DNA of 64,000 nt from Marsupella aquatica (lineage: Eukaryota > Marchantiophyta): assembly GCA_973895155.1 (NCBI GenBank), contig OZ316896.1:22568001-22632000 (forward strand), in the 5' to 3' direction. Positions 1 to 11,812 of this stretch are shown here, piece after piece (position 1 is the first letter of the stretch; each line of letters starts with the position of its first letter). The notes below the pieces were generated by a model. The model did no database searches and was not told where the DNA came from. It worked only from the letters and a program-made list of their open reading frames with translations. A program made the position numbers and the translations under genes.

Positions 1-2255
1 TACGACAACCAAAATGATCAGGCTTCTTTTGCCTTGTTGAGGAGGGAGGAGCAAGGCAACAGAGGAGCAACCGGGCATTGTGGGCCAGTACTGCCATGGA
101 GGAGGGAGGAAGGGTGCTCTTTGCTGATTCATTTTCTAATCAAAAGTCAAGAAAAAATGGTTGCATGATTCAACGGACACCAATCAATCCCGCCAAATCT
201 TGTTTTGTAAACGGATGAAGGACTAAATTAGGCGGGATCAGGTATTATAATGTTAGGTGTAATATTTGTTATTAAACTCCTTTCATGATGTAGCACTTCC
301 TATGCATGGATGATATGGCATGGAGCATAATATGGCACGGATGGTAGAGGGAGGAGCACTTTGTATGCATGATTAGCATGGATGGTAAAGGGAGGAGCAT
401 GGTGTAGCATGGAGGGTAAAAGGAAATAGTTGGTACTTTTCTTGCTTGGAGAAGCCTGTTCACACCAAACACATTTATTTTCTTCTTGTTCCTTTCTCTT
501 TTTCCAGTTCCTTTTCTTTCACTCAAAAAGTATTGTAAAATTTGAATGACGATCACTTTAAAAAAAGGCGCAACTCGTTATTATAGTTTCTAATTCTGAA
601 ATTATCTAGGGCTGCTTCTTTTGAGGTTTTTGATAATGCCTGTTGTTAGTTTTTTTTATTTAATTGTAGATGTTGATCATTAGTTGTCATTCTAAACAAC
701 ATTGAGAGATGAAAATAGAGTTGAAATTTTGCATGTTGGAGCTGGGCGGCAAAGTTATTGGCTTTTGCTACAAGATCTGTACCAGTGGTCACCGATGATT
801 CCTACACCAGAATAACCCTGGAGAGGATTTTCAAAAGGAGCTGCTAGTTACGTTACCAAACGAAGGAGTCGAGATAGTAGAAACATCAGATATCCTTTGC
901 AGCAGAGATGGAATTAAGTGAGTAAATGTAGGATTTTAAGGTGCTGCAAAGTGAGCTGCCGACATTGAGTTTGTTCCTACGCATCTATGAGGCATTCATG
1001 TCAAAAGTTCAAATGCAGGGCTCTTTCAGAAACCATTACTATGTGTTACTTGATTTCTCTACAAATCAATATAGCATGTTCATCCTACTCCATGCCTATT
1101 TTGACTTATCTGAAAAAATTTAAATGAAACATTTTACTTTTAACACTATTTTATGAAAATAAGTATTGAAAGAATGATTATGAAAAAGTTAATGAAAAAA
1201 CTGCACACATTTTTAAAAGTGAGAAAAGTACAATACAGTCGACCGTGGATAAGTGCTACGTGTATAACTGCATTCCGTGGATAATTGCAGGGTGTTGGTG
1301 TCTTCCCCAAAAAATACAGCACATTCCTTTGTAAATGCACCCAAAAATGCACCGTTTATAAGTGCATCTTGGCTTCACTAAAAGACAAGATTCTTAACTG
1401 CATTCCGTCTACAAGAGTTCACATGCATTTATCAATTAGTTTTCCGGTAGACAAGATGCGTTTATTTATAAGTGCTGGACAGAATTACATAGAGTACTTA
1501 CAAGTACTTATCCATAATAATGCTGCAAACAAACAGATACATACTAAGGTGCACTAAAGCATTTGGGCAGGGCCTGTACGAGGGTTTAGGGTACGAGCGA
1601 GTTATGTGTGACCTGACAGCACAATCACGAGGTTTACACGAGAGAATGTGAAGGGGATCGAGGTTTAGGACTGACAAAGAGCAACAACTAACAGGGGAAA
1701 TTGCCATTTGCTTCAATTTTTGCATCTTCTCATACATTGTCTGGTGCAAACTCGACCTGTCGAATGCCAAGCACATGCCTATATCCTTTGACACTGCAGA
1801 CTGATCAAAATCGCAAACTTCCGTGCATAAGTTCGCCAATCTCGAACGCTGGCACATACCCATAAGTGCATTATATGAATATCATGCACTTATCACGTAG
1901 TGCATACCATGTATAACAGCAGGCTCGGGGTGTCTTCCCGGGAGCCTGCACTTAGACACAGTACCACATTGCATTAATTTCAAGGTATTAGAGTAGTTAA
2001 TGTACTTGTATAAGTACAGCACTTTATGATTCAAAGAGCACTTTATGATTCAAAGAGAAGAGCGTGAACTACTTAACTTCTTCTTTTTTCCTGCTCTATG
2101 TGGGGCTCTTTATTTAGGTGACACCTGTTCATCAATAAACCATGAACAATGTAAATTCTATGACCAATGGTATATAAGGTGCACTCATTAGTGAATAGTG
2201 TACTAGTTGCTTGGTTGAAGGGTCCAACCTTCTCATGCATGTAAGGAAATATGCC
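1..2255. other. No gene recognised
   Basis: I see no coding region here. At about 295-420 there are imperfect repeats of an ATGGATGGTA/GGGAGGAGCA theme. At 1220-1480 the phrase ATAAGTGC(A) recurs several times. The short reading frames show no recognisable protein. Confidence 0.6.
1862..1893. repeat. Perfect inverted repeat
   Basis: ATAAGTGCAT and its reverse complement ATGCACTTAT flank a 12-base spacer. It lies in the region where ATAAGTGC recurs and could form a hairpin. Function unknown. Confidence 0.6.
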
Positions 2256-2400
2256 CCTCAAAATGTTAAAAAAAATATAGGGGACCTAATAAAAACTAAG
2301 GAAATTAAAAAAGTTAAGGGGGGCTGCCAAAAGTTAAAAAATATATAGTGTACCTAATAAAAACTGAGGAACTTAAAAAAGTTAAGAGGGTTGCCAAAAA
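2256..2400. repeat. Diverged tandem duplication (~65-70 bp unit)
   Basis: Two adjacent AT-rich copies share ACCTAATAAAAACT followed by AAAAAAGTTAAG and TGCCAAA. They differ by scattered substitutions and small gaps. Confidence 0.6.
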
Positions 2401-2629
2401 TGACTAAATTCTAAATAATACATGGCTAAAACATGGACTAGGCCAAATTAACATAAAAATATATTTCAATCAAATAGAATGAGACAAGATAACCAAAGAG
2501 TGTTCCACCATATAGCAATATAGCAACCTCATTCCTGTCTTATGGGAATCCTGTCAATATGGCAAGTTGTTCCTCAATAGTTGTATGTGCAGCAAACAAC
2601 CCATTAATCTCTGGAAGTTGCCTAAACCC

Positions 2630-3260
2630 TCACCTTTTCCGCCGTTGGATTGAAGATTAGACAGGATTAATTCATCTGAGCCATTGGGTTTTGAATGAAG
2701 GCCAAGATGGTCGCGGCTAGGGCGCCTATGACAGCAGCCTTTCTGACATACTACTACCTCAACTGCTTAACGCGTGTTTAGGAACGGTCTGAGTTCAATA
2801 GGCCGCGCCCATGACAGCAGCTGGACCCTCACCTTTTCCGCCGTTGGATTGAAAGATTCAACTGGATGAATCCATCTGAGCCATCGGGTTTTGAATGAAG
2901 GGCCAAGATGGTCGCGGCTAGGGTGCCCATGGCAGCAGCTGGAAGGACGAACTGCGCCTTTTTGACATACTACCTCAACCATGTTTAGGGACGGTCTGAG
3001 TTCAATCGGCCGCGGCCAGGGCGCCCATGACAGCAGCCTTTCTGATATACTACTACTTACTACCTCAACCGCTTCACGCGTGTTTAGGGACGGTCTGAGA
3101 TATAGCCTTTCTGATATACTACTACTTACTACCTCAACCGCTTCACGCGTGTTTAAGGACGGTCTGAGTTCAATAGGCCGCGGCCAGGGCGCCCATTACA
3201 GCAGCTGGAGCGAGGACCCGCGTGATTCAATCTGGACAGTCCAATTGGAGTCGACCACTG
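2630..3260. repeat. Array of imperfect direct repeats
   Basis: Two phrases recur. CACCTTTTCCGCCGTTGGAT is at about 2632 and 2831. A block built on CTACCTCAACCGCTTCACGCG, then GGACGGTCTGAGTTCAAT and GGCCGCGGCCAGGGCGCCC, recurs at about 2753, 2971, 3060 and 3121 with partial copies. Reading frames crossing it simply translate the repeat. Confidence 0.65.
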
Positions 3261-4531
3261 AGCACATACATGTGGTCCCTCCGTTAGTCGTTAATATATT
3301 GGGCCTCTCGTACTTCCTGCCACCGGTCGGCATTTAGTCACTCCCAATGCTGTTTTTATAGTTTCTAAATTCTAATAGATATATATGAACGCTACTCTTC
3401 TGGGGATTGGGCTGGGCAGCTAAACCCCGTAGACCTGGGCACGCAACCTGGGCACGCAACCTGGCCTTCCCTGGCTTATTTATGCACTTTTTCGAAATTT
3501 AACTACCAATACAATTATACAAATGCTGTCTAAAATCTGATCGGCTGAAAATAGTTGATTGAATTTTGTTGGGAGTCCCATTTCACTCCCGCAATGCAAG
3601 TGCTTATAATTGTGTATTGTTCATGAGCTCGATACGGCAGTGATGATATAGCGAAGTAGTCAATGGAGTCGGATGAGAGATGGCCGGCATTCTGGAATGC
3701 CCAAGCTGCCCGCACATCTGATCGAAAGATGGACTTGAGGTCAAAAACGCTGGAGCTATGTCAGGTCGGGAAGCTGGTGAAAGGGTATCTTCTAACAGCG
3801 AAGCGATGAGTTCTGCATTTTGACGGGGAGAGGTCCTGAGTGGAGGGCTCCTTACGTGGTCTCGACGGAAGAGCAAAGAGGCGTTTAGGAAGCCAATCAT
3901 CCAACAGGTGGATTTCTGGATGAAAGAGATAGAGCGGCATCAATCACGGTAAGAACGTATCTTTTGAGTGTACAGCGATGAAATAACTGCAAGAGGGATC
4001 CTGTAGATACAGAGGACTGTGATTAGCGCTTTCAAGGATAGGCAACATTTGGCTTGCAAATCAGAGCTGATTGTTTGTGTGTGGCAGATTGATATCGGCT
4101 CAAGGAGTAGCAGGGCATAGGCTCAGCTTGACCACAACATGCAAATCTATCAGTCCAGGTAATACATGAGACGACTGACTCTCGATTCTCATCGTGTCTT
4201 TAACGAATGCAGTCGTAGAATCCTGAAGAGTTCCCCCCCTCACGTGTCATGTATACATTCAAGATTTCCCAAAATCTGGTTTCCTGCACCGCGGGTCTGG
4301 CAGATCTGGTGTGCTCATGTCCCTGCGGTTTCTTCCCTTGCATGGTTGATCCTTCCTCTTCTTACAATTTTCGATATTGATGTTCAGCCTTTGACAATTT
4401 ATGCAAAAAATTCTACTGGTTTCCAAAGGGACATCAAGCGCAGTCCTCCTTCCGGACGATAAGACGATCGCTGGCTACCTCAACATTCTTGTCGAGGGTG
4501 AACGGGCACAGCCGCTTCCAAACCTCCAATC
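3261..4531. other. Non-coding region upstream of the hydrolase gene
   Basis: No coding region recognised. A CACGTGTCA motif at about 4241 resembles a plant G-box/ABRE. It lies about 290 bases before the proposed start codon, so part of this may be promoter or 5' UTR. Confidence 0.4.
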
Positions 4532-5980
4532 ATGGATCTAAAAAAGGTAAGTGATCCTCTTTGGACACATGCTTCAGATCTTATCAGTACTCACGGATGG
4601 GTTTGTTCATCTTCTTTCACATAGCGCATTTTTTTGCGTTCAACTTCTTTAAAATCCATTTTTGCATCGAACAGAAAAAAAATGGGAAATAGTTATTTTA
4701 GTATAGATGTTCTCTGGTTCCTATTCTGCTTCACACATGTGTTTTCCTTGGTGTGCAGCTCAATGATTCGCTCTACATTTTTCACGATCCAGCTGATCAG
4801 AACAAGGAAATAACAGCCATATTTATTTTCTTTCATTGTGTCCAGTGGACAGGAGATGAAAAAGCATATGTGCAAACCTGGATGTCAAGAGGCAGCCCTA
4901 GTATCTGTTGGCCAAAAGTCTGGCTCTCTGCTAAATATCCAGAAGCCCTAATCTTGTCTGCTAGTTATGATGCTGGACGTTATAAAGAGAAAAATAGCGG
5001 TCTCTTTCGTATGGATTCACTTGCAGAGAATTTACGGCAGGACATTCTTGAGCTTAGTACTAAAAGTTGTCCAATTTTTTTGATTGGGCACGGCTTGGGA
5101 GGAATAGTTATTAAGGCAGTAATTCAAAACATGCAACGCAAAAGAGACGCCTTGAATATTTGTGGGTCTACACGCAAGGAGTTGATACGATTAGATTGTT
5201 TCTTGGAGAATGTGAGGGGGACTTGTTTTTATAATACTCCTTTTCAAGGCTCAAAGTTTGTAAATTCTATTCCTAACAAGGGTCCCCTGCTATCAACTCT
5301 GGAAGTGCTAAACAACGACACCTGCGAGTTGAACAATTATTTTAGAGACTGGCGGATTAATAAACAGTGCACAACAGCAACAATTTTTGCACTTCTTCAT
5401 ACAGATGTGGTAAATACTATTTACCCTGCCCAAAACTTGAGATCTCATTTATAACCAATTTCTTTCTCTAGGATGTTATTGATTGCAAAGGCATTAACGA
5501 CTCTGTTCTGTGCAGTCTTTCTGGTATGGTGGGTCACCCTTGTCGTGCACACTTCTGAACTGGCTTTGGACCAAAAAACAAATTCAATTGGTGGAGGAAG
5601 GAGCAGCCCGTCATGATGCTGATGACTTCTATACAGTAGTTAAATGTGACCATTTCACTGTTTGCAAGCCTCAATCCGAGGTGGCCAGCAGCTACAAACG
5701 GCTCATTGGACTTATTGAACGTGGAATGCAACGAGCATCATGCGACCCTGACAGAAAGCAGTGGACTAAATACGTGGAGTCAACCTTGCGCGCACTTCCT
5801 AATCTTAGGGGAGATGCACTAGAATTGAGAATAGACCATCTAGAGCAGGTTGGGAGATTTCGTGACATTTTTTACAAGCTCATAAACGGTCTCAAAGGAG
5901 CCGGTTTTAAGAAGGTAGGTACTGATGGCAAGGCTGAGCTGTGGGAGCGAGCTAGTAGAGCACATCGCCACTGTTCATGA
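4532..5980 (+). CDS. SERAC1-like alpha/beta-hydrolase, possibly the N-terminal part of an HNL-type immune gene
   Basis: Three exons fit: 4532-4546 (ATGGATCTAAAAAAG, then GTAAGT), 4759-5409 (after TGTGCAG, ending before GTAAAT) and 5516-5980, all joined in phase 0. The protein (~375 residues) has an alpha/beta-hydrolase pattern. A WPKVWL segment is followed by a YDAG segment, then the nucleophile elbow LIGHGLGG near residue 110. A later DADDFYTVVKCDHFTVCKP stretch would carry the catalytic His. The elbow reads GHGLG where GHSLG is usual, a Ser to Gly change (GGC for AGC), so catalysis is doubtful. Similar domains open the hydrolase-NBS-LRR (HNL) resistance genes I recall from liverworts. No NB-ARC or LRR region follows within the next 1.7 kb, so this is either a truncated HNL gene or a stand-alone pseudoenzyme. 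The 3' end is uncertain because a possible splice donor (AAG|GTAGGT) lies at about 5915. Confidence 0.65.
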
Positions 5981-7733
5981 CTGGAAGATCAGCTCTCATG
6001 TTAGCAACTCTGATTATGTGGTGGATGTATGAATGTCCATGCTTGTATTTCTGTATAGTTAACAGATGGACATTTTGTATGCCCTTAAAAAATTGATTGG
6101 GTTGACATGTGTCTCGGACCTGCATATGAGTCCTCAAGAACTGCAAGCCTAGTGATCAACATCAAGAAGGTTGTTCATTAGCTAAAGAAGAAGGGCCAAC
6201 CATTGACTACACCGACGATAGATGGACAGAAGGGAGCATTTCCATTGTTCCTCCGCTCAGACAGTAGTTGCTATGACAAAATGCCTATCTTCCTCATCGG
6301 TCCAAGATTATTGGACTAAATTTATTGAGTGTAACAGTACTGTCGCTTTTAAACCCAATCTGCCAGACTCTGACGTCCCCCCTCTCCCCTGATTCCTCAC
6401 TTTCAAATCAATGAGTGGCTTCTGTTTTCTATAAACCTGAACTTCCACCTAAGCTTTGGAGACTGGGCCTTGTTGGAAGGTAAACAAGGATAAATGGAAA
6501 TCTCTAGAGACCTGGCCGGAAAGTCGAAGATCAATAGGAAATGAGGGGGGAGTACATCCCTGTTCTTTGTTCTCTGTTTGTATTTCTACAGGACTTTGGA
6601 GAGGATAATTCCCATCTCCTTCCCTCCCCCACTCGCCTCACCGTCTGGCTCACTCAATACTCATGAAAAGCGACAGAACAAAACAGAACATAGAATTTAT
6701 GCTAATAAATCACCTGGCCCGTTTGGCTCTCGATTTCTCTACCACCCCTGAAAAATTCCCTGGCTCCCCAAATCCCTCTGGTGAGAACTTTTTCCTAGTC
6801 CAAATTCTGCCCAAGAAAGCATTATCCAAGTTTATAACAATGCAAAAATCAGTTATCTGAGAATCAATTTCAATGTCAATTTAGTAGTGTAGACTGTTTC
6901 AGAAAACACTTAACTTATGATCAAATAAATATATCAAAGTGCCAAAGGGCAAAGCGCCAAATCGGGAGACATGGTCCCAAAGACAAAGCAACCAAATAAA
7001 GGGCAAGAAACAGAAGAGGGAAGGGCCCCAAAAAGACCCAAGAGGTCGAACAAGGCAAGGAGTCCCCCATCACAACCTAGGAACAATGACAAAAACCAAA
7101 TGAGCAACTGAAAATATTTTTAGTGGTACAAAGCTGCAAGCTAATACTACTGGTTTGAGAGAACTGCACGGGATAAATTTGGCGTCAGGGAAGGTAATGA
7201 TCAAGACTCAAAAACTAAATCTGAGTCCTATGGAACTGAAGGCATTATGTTGTTTGTGAGTTTGTTTGTAGGCTCTTCTACCGATGGCCCCCCTCATGAT
7301 CTGTTGGGTGGTGGTGGCTGTGGTGGTGGCTGCCCTCAGTCTGGTTTCACCCTACTCTTTTCATGAATTACAGTTACATTGCTTTCAAGACCAACAAATC
7401 CAAATTGAAGGGCCAGGGACCTGGGAGTCTCTCAATTCTCGTTAAATGGCCAGTTTGAGTTTCGACAATCATTGTTCAAGGGATTTTAGCTATCTCCTAG
7501 TTGCAATTTAAAACTCTCAAGAAACCAAGGCCAGGACAATCATTTTTTAGAATTTTGTTTGATGAGGTACAACATCATCAGGGTTGAACATTGTTCAATC
7601 ATCCACTTTTACACATTGGCATTCTAAAATTCTGGGATTCACTAGATTGCCATTAGTTTTTGGCATAATGGGTACCTTGCCACTATTTTTTTTAATGATC
7701 ATACTGCCACTGTTGTGGGTATTCTGTCCTGTC
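5981..7733. other. No gene recognised; short GGT-rich tract
   Basis: No supportable coding region. A GGTGGTGGCTGTGGTGG low-complexity tract sits at about 7305-7330. The last part may belong to the same older element whose 3' end lies after the copia insertion (46131 onward). Confidence 0.5.
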
Positions 7734-7962
7734 TGTTGGAACTTTGCAGAAAGTTCCTACCGTTACGAGGAAGATCGTTCTACCTGCGCCAATCTGATCT
7801 TGTCGTGTAGAGCGTATTTACCGGGCTCTCTCTCTGCTGTCGGATTTAGGGTCTCTCTCCTGGACGTTGATTCCCTTCCTTCCCGGCTGCACCTGCCGCT
7901 ACTTATTGGTTCATCGTCACAGCACCTTCAGTTCATATCATGGCATGTTCACGTTTTCAACA
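7734..7962 (+). repeat. Copia 5' LTR
   Basis: Begins TGTTGGAACTTTG and ends TTTTCAACA just before the primer-binding site. Its partner is 45897-46125. Six of the seven differences between the two are transitions. Confidence 0.93.
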
Positions 7963-7979
7963 TGGTATCAGAGTGCATC
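7963..7979 (+). promoter_or_regulatory. Primer-binding site for initiator Met tRNA
   Basis: TGGTATCAGAGTGCATC directly after the LTR matches the complement of the 3' end of plant initiator Met tRNA, the usual minus-strand primer of copia elements. Confidence 0.88.
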
Positions 7980-8122
7980 TCTGCTCACTCTCAATAGATT
8001 AGGTTAGTAGCGGCGTAGTAATCCAGGTAGAAAAGTTCCCTGGCCTCTTACTCCTGCATCTGAAGTTGCGACAGTAGTCCTGAGTGAAAGTTCCTCATAA
8101 GCACAGACTGTAGCGACAAATC

Positions 8123-9266
8123 ATGTCATCTAGACATGGAATGTTAAAGTGTTTTTCTGAGAGTGACAAATTAGAAGGATCCAAATATCATTTAGCGTGG
8201 ACCATCCTCGTCAAGAATATGCTGAAACGTGATGAACTCTTCACTAAGCTCAACTTTGGCATCAAGCCTGATGCCAATGGTCAAGTCCAAGATGGCAGAG
8301 CTCATCTCACTGCACGTGAGATTGAAAAGAAGAAACTACGGGCCACTTCGATTCTTGCTGCTACAGTGAAAGCAAAGTACCTGCCGACTGTTGATAAGTA
8401 CTCAGATGACCCAGCCAAGTGTTGAGACCACTTCCAACAATGATTTGGTGGCGCTTGTGCAGAGACGATTAATGCTGGAACAAAAGCTTGCACACATTCG
8501 CATGTCTGACGACACCTCTGTGGAAGACTTCATCAACAATGTTAACAATATTGTTGGCCAACTAAGCAGCATTGATGTTGAAGTTGCCGACGACAAACTG
8601 ATTCACCTGGTCCTTCGTGGACTCCCCCCTAGCTAGGGTTCTTTCGTGTCTGTTTTTTCTTCTGACCTCTCTCGCACCCCTCCTCCTCAGTTTTCCACTC
8701 TTGTTGAGCGTATGTAGGCTGAAGAACTTTGGAAGAAGAACTCTCAGCGTGAACCTGTTGAAGAGGCACTATCGGTCACTCGTTTTACCAGACCAAATGG
8801 CCGTGGTCATGGAAGGTTTCAGCCTCGGCCTTCCTTCTCTGACCCTCCTCGCTATCCCTCTTACTCTCGTGTTGCAGGAGGACGTGGGATCCGCCGCAAC
8901 ACCACCTGCAACTACTGCGGCAAATCTGGACATTGGGAGGATGACTACGATCTCAAGAAGGTGGATGAGCAGATTGCTCAGCTACAACTTAAAGTTGTTG
9001 GCTTACGACGCTTTTGTCCTCAAGCCAACGTTGCTGAGATCTCTCATGAAGACGAAGATTTCTACGAAGAGGAAGAAGAAGGCGAAGGCGAACCCAGTAA
9101 CACTGCTCTTGAAGCCAACTTCACTGAGATTCTTCCTAGTCGCGAATCTAGTAATTGGATCTTAGACTTAGGAGCTAGTGTCCATGTCTCTGGTGACAAG
9201 TCTGTCTTCTCTGGACTAAATCCGTCTACTAGATCAGGATCGGTCGCCACTGCAAGTGGTACCTAA
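8123..9266 (+). pseudogene. Copia gag and protease, broken
   Basis: The capsid region starts at ATGTCATCTAGACATGG and continues through several shifted frames (8123-8425, 8391-8636, then 8961-9266). A zinc knuckle reads CNYCGKSGHWEDDYD, with Tyr where the last Cys of CX2CX4HX4C belongs. The protease site reads WILDLGAS instead of the usual DSGAS. A TAG at about 8634 stops the capsid frame. A TAA at about 9264 interrupts the frame after TASGT, where Gln fits the family. At least two frameshifts and two stops mean this copy cannot make functional Gag. Confidence 0.85.
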
Positions 9267-9981
9267 CTTCCTGTTGCTGGACACGGTACTGTCAACATTG
9301 ATACAAATAAAACCGTCCACAATGTTCTCTATGTGCCCGGTCTTTGTCGTAATCTTATGTCCGTAGGTCATCTCACTGATGCTGGTCATAATGTTATGTT
9401 TAATTCCAAGTCCTGCCTTGTATTCGACAAAGACAACCCTCACAAAATCTTTCTCCGCGGCACTAGGGACCCCGCAAATCATCTATATCGGTTGACCCAG
9501 TCTCTCCCGTCTATTCCACCCTCATCAACCTCCTCCCGCCTACTACCTCGGGTTCTATCTCAATCTGCACCTGTACTTAGTGCTGAATCTTCTCCCTCAG
9601 ACTGTCCTGTCGATCTATGGCACCGACTTCTGTGTCACGTGAACTTTCAAATGGTCCACCATATGTCTCATCGCGGTCTTGCTCTCGGTCTTCCATCCTT
9701 ACTGAGAGTCAAATGGTCTTGTGAGACCTGTACTGTTGCCAAACATCATCGCGACAAGACACCCAAGTCGTCGGCTACTCGTGCTTCTCGCCCTCTAGAG
9801 ATTATTCACTCTGACCTTTGTGGCCCTTTTCTTGTCTCCACATCTCAAAAATACATACTCACGTTTATAGATGATTTCTCTCGATTTACCTGGGTTTATT
9901 TTCTTTCTAGTAAAGCCAAAACTTTCCGACGATTCCAGGAATTCAAGCTTCTTGTCGAGAAGCAATTTGTCACACCATTCT
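9267..9981 (+). pseudogene. Copia pre-integrase and integrase, 5' part
   Basis: Contains the GAG-pre-integrase zinc region (LWHRLLCHVN ... CETC) and the start of the integrase core: the first catalytic Asp in IIHSDLCGPF, followed by FIDDFSRFTWVYF. The frame stops at VEKQFVTPF where the gypsy element is inserted. The core resumes at 42339 with SLPISCLCSDRGGEY. If ATTCT (9977-9981 and 42339-42343) is taken as the target duplication, the reading frame continues exactly. Confidence 0.88.
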
Positions 9982-10567
9982 AGGTAGTGTTAGAGTGTAT
10001 CGTACTATCTAGATCCGTATGTTTGGTATGTGTGCTATATGAGCCGATAAGGTTCCGTCAAGTTTGTGTGAGAGGGTACTTCTCACTTGTGAGGCATTGA
10101 AAGGTCATCTTTCAATGTTGAGCCTTGGAGAGAAAGGAGCTTGAGTGTGGCTATGGTGGTTGTGAGCTCAGCTTGTGTAACGTGGATTCCTTGAGTAGTG
10201 CAAGGTGCGTTGGTTTGACATACATGTGTGATCAGATCGGTGCGGGATCGATGGGGTATTGTGGACCGGGATCATTGTGCCGATTGTATTGAGATTACAT
10301 TGAAAGATCACATTCAAAATCTGTTGTATGGACTGTGCGGACAGAAGTTTGATTGATTGAGTTGTCGACGGTTCGTGGTAGCTCGGATCGTGTGTTGTTA
10401 TCAAACAGATCGTTGGTATCTCGACCTGTATCGTTGTTGTTCGATCGCCCTGCTTCGCGATCGATGTACAAATCTGTGATTGGTGACAGGTTTTGAGTTG
10501 GAGGTCGATTGATGATTCGTGGAGGAAAGCGAATGTTGAGTAGATGTTGGATAGTGGAAGTCAATCC

Positions 10568-10665
10568 GTGAGGCTTTAGATCCGATTGCCGGCTACTATG
10601 AGGCTTCAGATCTGATTGCTGACTACTGTGGGGCTTCAGATCTGATTGTCGACTACTGTTGGACG
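10568..10665. repeat. Three ~32-bp tandem repeats
   Basis: Three copies built on GAGGCTTCAGATCTGATTG followed by a GACTACT motif, with a few substitutions. On the minus strand they translate as repeated RQSDLKPH, which is a by-product. Confidence 0.75.
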
Positions 10666-10889
10666 ATGCTGGCAAGGTGCAGGTGAAGCGATGGCTCTTT
10701 TCCTAAAGGAACGGAGCTGCCAATGCCCCGTGCAGCGGTATCATCATTTTTATGAAAGAAACAAGGGTCAAAGGTGTTGAATCAAGCTGCTGCCGATTCT
10801 ATGGAAGGGCTGCGTTTTTCATGAAGGAAATCGACAAATTTTGGGAGCTTTTCGTGAAGGAAGTAGTCATTTTTGGGGTCAGGTGTGAG

Positions 10890-11070
10890 GCGCACGAGGT
10901 CACCCATCCCGAAAGTGCTCCAATCGCGAGCATGAAGTCACCCATTGCAAGCGCAGGCAGGCGCAAGGTCAAGGTCACCCATCTCGGGGCTATTCCGGGC
11001 CGTGAGCGCGAGGGGAGGCACGAGGTCGAGCGCGAGGAGGTCACCCATCCCGGGGCTATTCCTAGCCGCA
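10890..11070. repeat. Repeats of GGTCACCCATCCCG / GCGCGAGG type
   Basis: GGTCACCCATC(C/T)CG occurs at about 10898, 10972 and 11038, with a related TCACCCATTGC copy at 10939. GGGGCTATTCC(G/T)AG(C) follows two of them. Imperfect units of roughly 65-75 bases. Confidence 0.6.
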
Positions 11071-11812
11071 AGCGCTTAACTGGCAAGTTCTCATCCCACC
11101 TTGTGTACACACAAGCATTCACAACTTGTCGTTAAGATTCAAGCGCCAGGGGGCTTTATACACTTTGCGATTTGTTTAGAGGCTTATTCTAGGCCAAATC
11201 AGCGGTTCTTTTAAGGTTTTTGATAGTTCTGAGTTCATCTAAATACACAGATTGAACCAATTCTGCATGGTTTCTCATCTATAACATTGGAATATCATGA
11301 AGCCTATTATGAAGGCCTTTCATTGAACATTATGAATATTTGTTTGATCAATGTGTGATCACTCTTGGTGTGGAGAGTTAGTGTTTGACTATTCTTGCTG
11401 ATTGGATCCTCTCCACACTTGTTTCCTGTTTATGTGCCATGTTGGTTCGGTGTGGGCACTTGATTCCATAGGACTGATCCGGGTTTGCAACTGGACATTC
11501 TAGTGTGTTGTGTATTTCTTTCCTGATGATGTTGGAGTGATGCCCAACACACCATGGTGAGTGCTTGTGTTGCTGACAGGGACAAATTACCTTTAGGGTT
11601 AGTATATAGATTATGTTAGGTTGGTCACCACGGATTCTTCTGACGCTGCTGGGTTACCCGATGGACGACAGACCGGTTTCACTCGGAGTGGGGCGCAATT
11701 TTGGCCAACGATATTGGTAGCAGTTAGCAGTGCAGCTTCAGACATTCCGACGAGGACTCAGTAACCAGTTCTCCTCATCATCAGGTGGTTGCACCTTTGT
11801 TGTGGGATATGG

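Larger units (their letters stand above)
9982..11800 (+). other. Non-coding leader or LTR of the gypsy element
   Basis: No reading frame of interest. It begins at the break in the copia integrase and ends before gag. It carries two internal repeat groups, listed separately. Whether it is a long LTR plus leader could not be settled because no matching copy was seen at the 3' end. Confidence 0.45.

Noticed and set aside
3530-3943. Overlapping minus-strand frames upstream of the hydrolase gene
   Set aside because: Three overlapping short frames with no domain similarity; more likely chance or 5' flank of the plus-strand gene.
7584-7997. 137-residue plus-strand frame with a hydrophobic N-terminus
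   Set aside because: It runs from flanking DNA across the copia LTR and primer site, so it is not a natural protein.
9982-10130. Leader start as a 5' LTR matching the sequence after 42198
   Set aside because: Compared by eye, the two stretches share no convincing similarity, so I did not call an LTR pair for the methyltransferase-bearing gypsy element.
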